Positions 57,011-64,000 of a stretch of 64,000 nt of DNA are shown piece after piece. The notes under the pieces are model-generated. The model was given only the letters and a program-made list of their open reading frames with translations. It ran no database searches and was not told the origin of the DNA. The stretch covers positions 1 through 64,000 of the forward strand of contig NZ_JANHAU010000002.1 in the NCBI RefSeq assembly GCF_024464185.1, written 5' to 3'. The stretch comes from Haloarchaeobius salinus. Its GTDB lineage: Archaea; Halobacteriota; Halobacteria; Halobacteriales; Natrialbaceae. The translations under genes were made by a program, and so were the position numbers. Numbering within the stretch: the first letter of the stretch is position 1; each line of letters opens with the position of its first letter.

Positions 57011-58180
57011 CTACCCCAGCGACTCAGCGGGCTCGAACACGCCCGCCCCCGTCTCCGCGTACCGCGCTTCGAGCACGGCACGGAGCACGTCGCCGCCGAC
57101 CATCCCCTCGATGTCGAACGGGCCGATGGCCCCGCCGCTCCCGCGCTTGAGGATCTCGTTCAGCGTCTCGCGGTCGGCCACACCGTCCCCCACCATCCGG
57201 TGGGCCTCGTTCACCAGCGCGGCGACGATGGGCTGGACGTCGTGGGGCGACTCGACGTCGGGGAGTACGGCCTCGCCGTCCTGCCAGATGAAAAAGCCCT
57301 CGCCGTCCTTCGCCCCGGCGCGGCCGTCGGCGACCATCGTCTCCATGCGCTCGCGGACCGGTTCGGGTGGGTCGAAGCGACCGCCGTACTCGACGGCGAG
57401 GTTGTCGACCGTCGCGAGGTGGATGTCGATGCCGATGAGGTCGACGAACGCCAGCGGGCCGCGCGGGAAGCCCATGTTCCGCGCGCCGACCTCGATGGCG
57501 GCCGCGTCGGCGTCGAGCAGTTCCCACGTGCCGGCGCACTTGATGGCGGCAGAGAGCCGGCTGAGGCCGTTCGCGCGGCGCTCGGTCCCGAGGCGGAACG
57601 GCGTCTTGCCCATGTCGCGTGCGACGGACTCGGCGAGTGCGAGCGCGTCCTCGCTGGCGGACTCGCCGTTGATCTCCACCACGTCGCGCGGGATGGCGGG
57701 GTTGGCGAAGTGGAAGAGGACGACCCGTTCCGGGTGGTCGGCCTCGGCGGCCACCGCGCTCGCGGTGAGCGAGGAGGTGTTCGTCCCGACGACGGCGTCG
57801 GGGGAGAGGACGGCCTCGAGTTCGGCGAGGACCCCCCGTTTCGCGTCGAGCGACTCGCTGATGGCCTCGACGACGAAGCCGCAGTCGGCGAGTACGTCGA
57901 GGTCGGTGGCATAGTCGATGCGGTCCGCGAGGGTGTCGGGGTCGCTGGCGTCGCCGTCGACCAGCCCGGCGTCGGTGAGTGCCGCGCCCGCCTCGGTTTC
58001 GAGGTACGATTCGGCGGCCGACAGCGCGTCGGGGTCCACGTCGACGAGGGTGACCGCGTGGCCGCCGTTGGCGAGGAGTGCGGCGATGTCGCGGCCCATC
58101 ACGCCCGCGCCGACGACGCCGGTCCGCAGGCCGTCGCCAGTGGGGCCGTCGCCCGCGTGGTCCGTGGTGTCGTTCGTCAT
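57011..58180 (-). CDS. 3-hydroxyacyl-CoA dehydrogenase
   Basis: A 389-residue NAD-dependent enzyme of fatty-acid beta-oxidation or its analogues. NAD site GVVGAGVMGRDIAALL is at residues 21-36. The GTNTSSLTASA and HFANPAIPRDVVEI (catalytic His in the FHFxNP loop, here preceded by VVLFHF) blocks are present. C-terminal 3HCDH domains follow (RRANGLSRLSAAIK, NMGFPRGPLAFVDLIG). It is longer than the bacterial single enzyme (about 280) because of the extra C-terminal domain. I chose the ATG at 58180. Confidence 0.9.
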   Translation of the reverse strand: MTNDTTDHAGDGPTGDGLRTGVVGAGVMGRDIAALLANGGHAVTLVDVDPDALSAAESYLETEAGAALTDAGLVDGDASDPDTLADRIDYATDLDVLADCGFVVEAISESLDAKRGVLAELEAVLSPDAVVGTNTSSLTASAVAAEADHPERVVLFHFANPAIPRDVVEINGESASEDALALAESVARDMGKTPFRLGTERRANGLSRLSAAIKCAGTWELLDADAAAIEVGARNMGFPRGPLAFVDLIGIDIHLATVDNLAVEYGGRFDPPEPVRERMETMVADGRAGAKDGEGFFIWQDGEAVLPDVESPHDVQPIVAALVNEAHRMVGDGVADRETLNEILKRGSGGAIGPFDIEGMVGGDVLRAVLEARYAETGAGVFEPAESLG

Positions 58181-58203
58181 GTCACCTCGCACGAGGGCGG
58201 GGG

Positions 58204-59544
58204 TTAAAACTCCCCGTCGAACCCCGACAGCAGGGTGGTGCCCCGGTCGGCGAGGTAGCGCCGTCGAGCGAGCAGGTACGCGCCGCCGCCGAGGAGGGTG
58301 AGGCCCGCCCACGAAGCGAACAGCAGCGGGCTCTGACTGGCGAGCAGGACGAGGAGGACGGCGTTCGCACAGACCGCGGCGACGGCGAGGCCGACGGTCA
58401 TCCGCGCCGGGACGGGAATCGGCGTCGCCGCGTAGCGCTCGGGATGCCGGCGGACGAACCGGACCGCGGCGACCATCATCGGGACGATGAGGACGATGCC
58501 ACCGAAGCCCAGCAGCGAGCCGAGGTCCGCGACGGGGAGCGGACTGACCAGCGACGCGAGCGAGAGGGCGAACACGAGCGTCAGTCCCCAGTGCGGCGTG
58601 CCGAAGCGGTCGTTCGTCCGGGCCAGCGCGCTCGGGAAGAAGCCGTCGTCGGCGAGCACGACCATGTACTTCGGGGCGATGATGAACACCGCGTTGATGC
58701 TCGTCGCGATGGCGAACAGCGCGCCCCCGACGACGAAGAACGCGGAGAGGGCGGGCGGGAGCGCGACCTCGGCGGGAACCGAGAGCGTCGCACCGGCCAT
58801 CGACCCCGGACCGGCCGCGCCGACGCTGCCGACGGCGACGAGCGCGGTGCCGACGTAGAGCACGAACACGAGGGGGATGCTCACTGCGAGCGACCGCGGG
58901 ATGGTGACCGTCGCCGACTGCACGTCCTCGCCGAGGTCGACGATGAAGTTCGCGCCGAGGCAGACGAAGTAGAGGACGCCGGCACCCGTCAACATCCCGC
59001 CGACGCCGGTCGAGAGGAACGGCTCGAAGTTCGTGGTATCGACGGCGGGCGCGCCCACGACGACGAACACGACGAGGCTCGCGACGAGCGAGACGAACAG
59101 GAGCGCCTGCACGCCGGCGGCCACGTCGATGCCGGCGAGGTTCACGAGGTAGAAGGCGGTCAGGACGACGACGCCGATGGCGACCGGATTCACGGGTGTC
59201 AGCGAGTCGACGTAGCGCCCGAAGCTCAGCGCGTACACCGGTAGCCCGCCGCCGAACATGCTGATGGAGAGCCCCCACGCGGTGAAGAAGGCGACGACGG
59301 GCGACCAGAGCCGGCTCGGGTACCAGTAGTTCCCGCCCGTCACGGGCCGGGCGGCGGCCAGTGCGGCGGTCGGGACGAGGCTCATCGCGACGACGGTGAA
59401 CGTGAACACGTACGACAGCGGGACCGCCGTCCCGGCGAGCGTGGTCGCCACGCCGGTCAGCGAGAACAGCCCCGCACCGACGATGAGCCCGACCTCGATG
59501 GCGACGGCCTGGAAGAGCCCGACGGTCGTGTCGTCGTCTGTCAT
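58204..59544 (-). CDS. APC-family amino acid permease
   Basis: A 446-residue transporter with about 12 membrane segments. Residues 11-30 (FQAVAIEVGLIVGAGLFSLT) contain the family GxG loop in TM1. The remaining segments are typical of the amino acid-polyamine-organocation superfamily. The substrate is unknown. I chose the ATG at 59544. Upstream in-frame extensions are arginine-rich and unlikely. Confidence 0.9.
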   Translation of the reverse strand: MTDDDTTVGLFQAVAIEVGLIVGAGLFSLTGVATTLAGTAVPLSYVFTFTVVAMSLVPTAALAAARPVTGGNYWYPSRLWSPVVAFFTAWGLSISMFGGGLPVYALSFGRYVDSLTPVNPVAIGVVVLTAFYLVNLAGIDVAAGVQALLFVSLVASLVVFVVVGAPAVDTTNFEPFLSTGVGGMLTGAGVLYFVCLGANFIVDLGEDVQSATVTIPRSLAVSIPLVFVLYVGTALVAVGSVGAAGPGSMAGATLSVPAEVALPPALSAFFVVGGALFAIATSINAVFIIAPKYMVVLADDGFFPSALARTNDRFGTPHWGLTLVFALSLASLVSPLPVADLGSLLGFGGIVLIVPMMVAAVRFVRRHPERYAATPIPVPARMTVGLAVAAVCANAVLLVLLASQSPLLFASWAGLTLLGGGAYLLARRRYLADRGTTLLSGFDGEF

Positions 59545-59751
59545 CGCACCCCGCCGTCCGCGTGTCGTGGCTGTCGCAGTCTCGGTGCCGCCCCCGCGTG
59601 CATGTCCTTCTCTATCAGAGCACCGCCACAAATAGTCTCGGTGGCCGTCCGGGCTGTGACGGTTGTCTGACGCACGTCCGACGCCGCTCCCGGAGATCGG
59701 TGCAGCACGGCCACAGCGGGTGGAGAACGGTGCTGGACGGTCGGTCGATTT

Positions 59752-59765
59752 ATTACCCCTTCGCT
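59752..59765 (+). promoter_or_regulatory. TATA box of the RHH regulator gene
   Basis: ATTACCCCTTCGCT with TTTATTACC just before it (59749-59757) gives a TATA-like TTTATTA about 27 bases upstream of the ATG at 59779, typical of a leaderless transcript. Confidence 0.5.
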
Positions 59766-59778
59766 AACATGAGTGGGT

Positions 59779-60189
59779 ATGGTAAAGAGCACGGTCCGAT
59801 TCTCGGAGTCGACCGTCGAGGAGATCGAGTCCCTCGTCGATGAGGGCGTCTTCGAGAGCAAGTCCGAGTTCTACCGCTTCGCCTCGGAGTACATCCTGGA
59901 GCAGCTCTCGGACAGCTACGAGCCCTCGACCGTCGACTTCGAGGACATCAAGGCGGACGTGTTCCCGCAGGACCAGATCATCGAGTCCGCCGAGGACCAC
60001 GAGTCCGGCCTCCCCTTCTTCGAGTCGGTCGCGACCGTGCGGCGGTTCGTCGTCCGCGGCAATCCGAGTGACGCCGAGGACTTCATCGACCACCACTACG
60101 CGACGAGTTCGCGCGATGCACTCCTGCTGGAGGAGCTGCTCGAACTGTACTGCCACCAGTACGGCGTCGACCGTCCCGGTCGGGAGTGA
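59779..60189 (+). CDS. Ribbon-helix-helix regulator
   Basis: A 136-residue protein. The N-terminal 45 residues are a ribbon-helix-helix DNA-binding domain (MVKSTVRFSESTVEEIESLV then FESKSEFYRFASEYI). The C-terminal domain ends with a SSRDALLLEELLELYCHQYG helical block. Haloarchaeal two-domain RHH regulators of this size include regulators of the cell-division/morphology switch (CdrL type). I cannot decide whether this is that protein or a paralogue. The ATG at 59779 has a TATA box about 27 bases upstream. Confidence 0.8.
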   Translation: MVKSTVRFSESTVEEIESLVDEGVFESKSEFYRFASEYILEQLSDSYEPSTVDFEDIKADVFPQDQIIESAEDHESGLPFFESVATVRRFVVRGNPSDAEDFIDHHYATSSRDALLLEELLELYCHQYGVDRPGRE

Positions 60190-60262
60190 GAGCGGACGGC
60201 GACGCCACACGGGCGCGAGCAATCACAACTGAATTAAACCCGTACTTCCAACCGTCTCGCAT

Positions 60263-60841
60263 ATGGCTAACGAACTGGGAATCGCTATCGGGCTCTCCCT
60301 GACGGTCATCGCCGTCACGCTCCATCTCGTGCGTGGTACGTCCTGGAAGCCCAACGAGGACATCTCGCAGGACGTCCTCGAACATCGGGCGAGCACCGTC
60401 CCGGAGACCGACTTCCCCGAGCCGATGAACCGCTCCATCGGTGGCGGCGGCGCGGTCGGTGCCGTCGGCGCGGGCGACGCCGGCGCGGAGCTCGAGGAGG
60501 GCGCGGAGGAGGAGGAGTCGACGAGCCCCGCCGACATCCCGGAGGACGAGATCGAGCACTTCGACATCGAGTACACGAAGGAGGGCGAGACCATCTCCGT
60601 CGCCAACAACGAGACGCTGCTCGAGGCCGGCGAGGACGAGGGCTGGGACCTGCCCTACGCCTGCCGCGAGGGCCAGTGTGTCTCCTGTGGTGGTCACATC
60701 GCCGACGGTGACTCCCGAGATTTCGTCGAGCACGACAACCAGCAGATGCTCGACGAGCCCGAACTCGAGGACGGCTACGTGCTCACCTGCGTCGCCTACC
60801 CGCGTGGCGAGTTCACGCTCGAGACCAACGAGACGCCGTAG
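60263..60841 (+). CDS. Membrane-anchored 2Fe-2S ferredoxin
   Basis: A 192-residue protein. The N-terminal segment (residues 4-23, ELGIAIGLSLTVIAVTLHLV) is a single membrane helix. A Gly/Glu-rich linker spans about 58-98. The C-terminal plant-type ferredoxin domain has C134-x4-C139-x2-C142 (ACREGQCVSCGGH) and C176 (LTC) for the cluster, as in haloarchaeal ferredoxin. Soluble haloarchaeal ferredoxin lacks this anchor. Electron partner unknown. Confidence 0.85.
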   Translation: MANELGIAIGLSLTVIAVTLHLVRGTSWKPNEDISQDVLEHRASTVPETDFPEPMNRSIGGGGAVGAVGAGDAGAELEEGAEEEESTSPADIPEDEIEHFDIEYTKEGETISVANNETLLEAGEDEGWDLPYACREGQCVSCGGHIADGDSRDFVEHDNQQMLDEPELEDGYVLTCVAYPRGEFTLETNETP

Positions 60842-61042
60842 TCGGTCGACGCACGTTCTTCTCCGTTCGTCGCGGTGCAAACCAGTTCCGACAGTCACGG
60901 CGTAGGCGGTCACTGACCGAGTAACGCCGGACTTCTCCCTCGTATACGCTTCACTACAAAGGGCGCATTCGGCGTGTCTCCCCACGTCGATGCGTGAACC
61001 CCGCCGTCGGGTCGGACGGGTCGGAGAGGTGCCTGTAGCCCG
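60842..61042. other. Intergenic region before the repeat surface protein
   Basis: No gene is seen. TCGTATACGC at 60940-60950 is a possible TATA region, about 90 bases upstream of the ATG at 61043. Confidence 0.35.
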
Positions 61043-64000
61043 ATGAACCGCCGGGTCGTCCTTGTCGTTCTCCTCCTCGTGCTCGCTGCGCCGGCGTCGG
61101 CCGTCACGGTGGCCGACAACCCGGCTCCCGACATCGGCGACCGCTTCGAGCTGGTCGGCGTCGAGGGCTCGGTCACGGAGGCCGATGGCGGGCAGCTCAC
61201 GGTCACCGTCGAGAACACCGGTGGGGCCGTCGCGGACGTGACGGCGGCGCTCTCTTCGGCCGAGGCCGACACCGGCGACCACGAGCCCCACGTCGGAACG
61301 TGGGCGGGCGGCACGGAGCACAGTTTCTCGTTCGACGTGGCGAGCGTCCCGCCCGGTGCCGGCACGTCCATCTCGCTGACGCTCACGCTGACGTACACTG
61401 CGGGCGGGACGGCGTACACGAAGACGCTCCAGCTGACCGTTGCGGTCGGTGGTGGCGGTGATGACGGTGATGGAGACGGTGGAGGAGATGGTGGCGCTGA
61501 CGGCGGAGGAGACGGTGGCGGTGGTGGTGACGGCGGAGGAGACGGTGGTGATAGTGACGGCGGAGGAGACGGTGGCGACGGCGGCGCGGGCGTCGTCGAC
61601 GCCACCGAGGTGTTCGAGGTCACGGACATCGAGACCGACGTGCAGGTCGGCTCGACCGGGACGCTCGCGGTGACCATCGAGAACGTCGGCGACGAGGACC
61701 TCACGGAGGCCGTCGTCTCGGCGTCGTCGCTGAACCGAGAGTTCCTGTTCGGGCGGAGCCCGAACGCCAGCCGGTTCGTCGGCGACTGGGACGAGGGCGA
61801 GGAGCGTACCGTCGAGTTCTCGGTGACGCTCGGCAACGAGTCGGTCACCGAGCCGTACCCGGTCGCGCTCTCGGTCGACTACCGGAACGAGGACGACGAA
61901 CCCCGGGCCGTCCGGGGGCTCCGGATCGGCGTCCAGCCACGCAGCGAGCAGCGCTTCCGCGTGAGCGGCGTCGAGGGAGATCTCCGGGTCGGGGCCGAGG
62001 GCACGGTCGAGGGCGAGGTCGAGAACCGCGGCCCCGACGACGCCGAGGAGGCGGTCATCCGAATCCGGAGCAGCGAGGCGGCGATCCAGCCCCGTCGGAC
62101 GGAGTTCGTCCTCGGCGACCTCGACGACGGCGAGGCGGAGGGCTTCGAGTTCCCCGTCGCCGTCGCGCCCGACGCCGAGCCCGGCGAGTACCAGCTCGGT
62201 TTCGTCGTGGTGTACCGCGACGAGGTGGGGAACCGGGTCGCCAGCCGCGGGCTCACGGGGACCGTCGAGGTCGACGACGAGGCGGCCGTCTTCGAGGTGA
62301 CCGACGTGGAGACGAGCGTGCAGGTCGGCGAGCGCGGGACGCTCGCGGTGACCCTCGAGAACACCGGCGACGAGGACCTGACCGACGCCGTCGTCTCGGC
62401 GTCGTCGCTGAACCGCGACCTCCTGTTCGGCCGGAGCGCGAACGCCACCCGGTTCGTCGGCGAGTGGGAGTCCGGCGAGGAGCGCACCGTCGAGTTCTCG
62501 GTGGTGACGACGAACGACAGCATCACCGAGCCCTATCCGGTGGACCTCGCGGTCCGCTACGAGGACGAGGATGGACGGGCGAAGGTCGCCGACGACCTCC
62601 GCATCGGCGTCCGGCCGCGGAGCGAGCAGCGCTTCCGGCTCGACGACACCTCCGGGACCCTCCGGGTCGGCGCGGACGGCACGGTCGAGGGCGAGGTGAC
62701 AAACCGCGGCCCCCAGACCGCCGAGCGGGCAGTCGTCCGGCTCGTGAACCCGCCACCGGGGATCGAACCACAGCAGGCGTCGGTCGTCCTCGGCGATCTC
62801 GGGTCGGGCGAGTCGGTCGGGTTCGAGCTGCCGGTCTCGGTCGCGCGGTCGGTGGAGCCCGGCGACCGACAGCTCCGGTTCGTCGTGGAGTTCCGCAATC
62901 GGGACGACGACCCTCGGCGAAGCACGCCGCTGCTTGGCACGTACGAGGTACGTGAGTTCCGCGACGACTTCGAGCTGGTCGACGTCGACTCGGACCTCCA
63001 GGTCGGCGAGGCGGGGACGGTGACGCTCGAACTGCGGAACCGTCAGAACCGCACCCTCGACGACGCGACGGTGACCCTGCAGTCCGCCAGCGGCGAGGTC
63101 CTCGTCGGTCGCGCCCCGAACGGGAGCCGCTTCGTCGGCGCGTGGGAGCCGAACGAGACCCGCGAGGTCGAGTTCACCGTCACCCCGACGAACGCGACCG
63201 ACGAACAGCCGTACCCGTTCGTTGCGACGGTCTCGTCCGACGACGCGGACGGCGACAGACGGCGGAGCGACCCGTTCCGCTTCGGTGTGGAGCCGGACGA
63301 GGCACAGGCCTTCGAGCTCACCGACGCCGACGCGAACCTCCAGGTCGGCGACGACGGGACCGTCACCGCGACGGTGACCAACGAGGGGCCACGCGACGTC
63401 GAGAACGCGGTCGTCCGGCTGACCAGCGACGACCCGGGCGTCGTCCCGCAGGTGAGCCAGTACCCCGTCGGCGACCTCGACGAGGACGAGTCGGCGACCG
63501 TCGAGCTTCCGGTACGGGTCGCCCGCGACGCGAAGGCGGTGCCGCGACAGCTCTCGTTCGTCGTCTCCTACCAGACCGACGAGAACGAGCCACGGCGGAG
63601 CGACACGCTCGCCGAGCAGTTCGCCGTCGACGAGCGCGTCCCGGCGTTCGAGGTCGTCGACGTGGACTCGTCGGTGCAGGTCGGCGATGAGGGCACGCTC
63701 GAACTCACGCTGACGAACGCCGACGCCGAGGCCGCCAGCGACGCCGTCGTCACCCTCGCCACGAGAAGCGGCGAGCTGCTCGTCGGCCGTGCCGCGAACG
63801 GGAGCCGGTTCGTCGGCGACTGGGCTCCGAACGAGGAGCGCACCGTCGCGTTCACCGTCACGTCGACGAACGCGACCGACGTCCAGCAGTACCCGCTCTC
63901 GGTCTCGGTGAACTACGAGGACGAGGACGGCGACGAGCGCCGCTCGGAGGCCCGGACGCTCGGCGTCGAACCGCTCGACGAGCAGCGGTTCGCGCTGGCG
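61043..64000 (+). CDS. Large secreted tandem-repeat surface protein (partial)
   Basis: The ORF starts at 61043 and is open to the window edge: 986 codons so far, no stop. A Sec signal (MNRRVVLVVLLLVLAAPASA) is followed by an immunoglobulin-like unit (RFELVGVEGSVTEA), a Gly/Asp-rich linker (about residues 136-185), then repeated units of about 113 residues. These alternate between type A (VFEVTDIETDVQVG, NASRFVGDW) and type B (RFRVSGVEGDLRVG). Unit starts fall near 61612, 61953, 62288, 62632, 62968, 63308, 63646 and 63985. Such COG1361/CARDB-like repeats form S-layer or cell-surface proteins. The C-terminal anchor is beyond the window. Confidence 0.85.
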   Translation, partial: MNRRVVLVVLLLVLAAPASAVTVADNPAPDIGDRFELVGVEGSVTEADGGQLTVTVENTGGAVADVTAALSSAEADTGDHEPHVGTWAGGTEHSFSFDVASVPPGAGTSISLTLTLTYTAGGTAYTKTLQLTVAVGGGGDDGDGDGGGDGGADGGGDGGGGGDGGGDGGDSDGGGDGGDGGAGVVDATEVFEVTDIETDVQVGSTGTLAVTIENVGDEDLTEAVVSASSLNREFLFGRSPNASRFVGDWDEGEERTVEFSVTLGNESVTEPYPVALSVDYRNEDDEPRAVRGLRIGVQPRSEQRFRVSGVEGDLRVGAEGTVEGEVENRGPDDAEEAVIRIRSSEAAIQPRRTEFVLGDLDDGEAEGFEFPVAVAPDAEPGEYQLGFVVVYRDEVGNRVASRGLTGTVEVDDEAAVFEVTDVETSVQVGERGTLAVTLENTGDEDLTDAVVSASSLNRDLLFGRSANATRFVGEWESGEERTVEFSVVTTNDSITEPYPVDLAVRYEDEDGRAKVADDLRIGVRPRSEQRFRLDDTSGTLRVGADGTVEGEVTNRGPQTAERAVVRLVNPPPGIEPQQASVVLGDLGSGESVGFELPVSVARSVEPGDRQLRFVVEFRNRDDDPRRSTPLLGTYEVREFRDDFELVDVDSDLQVGEAGTVTLELRNRQNRTLDDATVTLQSASGEVLVGRAPNGSRFVGAWEPNETREVEFTVTPTNATDEQPYPFVATVSSDDADGDRRRSDPFRFGVEPDEAQAFELTDADANLQVGDDGTVTATVTNEGPRDVENAVVRLTSDDPGVVPQVSQYPVGDLDEDESATVELPVRVARDAKAVPRQLSFVVSYQTDENEPRRSDTLAEQFAVDERVPAFEVVDVDSSVQVGDEGTLELTLTNADAEAASDAVVTLATRSGELLVGRAANGSRFVGDWAPNEERTVAFTVTSTNATDVQQYPLSVSVNYEDEDGDERRSEARTLGVEPLDEQRFALA
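61449..61590 (+). repeat. Gly/Asp-coding short tandem repeat
   Basis: About 140 bases within the surface-protein gene repeat units of the type GACGGCGGAGGAGACGGTGG with variations, encoding a DG/GGD-rich flexible linker. Slippage here could change linker length. Confidence 0.6.

Overview
The window is high-GC archaeal DNA from a halophilic archaeon (class Halobacteria). The proteins are strongly acidic, lipoproteins carry twin-arginine (Tat) signals with a lipobox, and TATA-type promoters sit close to start codons. Halobacteria-restricted families appear throughout (HTH_10/Bat regulators, amphi-Trp, DUF5807, a haloarchaeal arlCE fusion, haloarchaeal MutS). No tRNA, rRNA or CRISPR array was recognised. 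The species cannot be named from this sequence.

Layout. 1-0.65 kb: an orphan winged-helix regulator. 0.7-4.8 kb: a minus-strand PotABCD-type ABC importer (two permeases, ATPase, Tat lipoprotein) behind a palindromic upstream site. 4.8-10.6 kb: an accessory stretch of small hypothetical genes. A 586-bp IS6-type non-autonomous element that carries its own amphi-Trp gene splits a haloarchaeal gene here. A HEPN/MNT toxin-antitoxin-like pair sits between two 99-bp copies of the start of a short-chain dehydrogenase gene. uppP and a formyltransferase gene lie between these. 10.6-19.2 kb: SDR, a Bat-type regulator, then a CUT1-type sugar ABC operon followed by a family III CoA-transferase and a LeuA/homocitrate-synthase-like gene. 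19.3-28.6 kb: a VOC dioxygenase-like gene divergent from a broken HxlR regulator with a shared palindromic operator, then a CDF cation transporter, methyltransferase, hydrolase, lipoprotein, beta-CASP nuclease, Na/Ca exchanger, ribosomal protein eS6 and small conserved genes.

28.5-39.5 kb is the archaellum locus. On the minus strand lie a PadR-type regulator, an arlD/E-domain gene, a small membrane protein, arlJ, arlI, arlH, arlG, arlF and arlCE. Three archaellin genes and one small acidic gene run divergently on the plus strand. Two archaellin promoters share a long conserved block. 39.8-46.2 kb: DUF5807, a PfkB sugar kinase, a hicBA module, a lipoprotein, a DHH phosphoesterase, a hydrolase, a histidine kinase and a universal stress protein.

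46.3-50 kb: mutS lies between two copies of a structured repeat. The copies share terminal stems, show compensatory changes in a 13-bp stem, and have oppositely oriented cores. 50-64 kb: kynureninase, a second lipoprotein of the 42-kb family, small membrane proteins, a thioesterase, 6-phosphogluconate dehydrogenase, a ThDP enzyme, a 3-hydroxyacyl-CoA dehydrogenase, an amino-acid permease, a ribbon-helix-helix regulator, a membrane-anchored 2Fe-2S ferredoxin, and a large tandem-repeat surface protein that runs off the right edge.

The most unusual signals are the gene-carrying IS6-type element, the mutS-flanking structured repeats, the duplicated-start insertion of a HEPN/MNT module with twin palindromic operators, and the archaellin promoter block.
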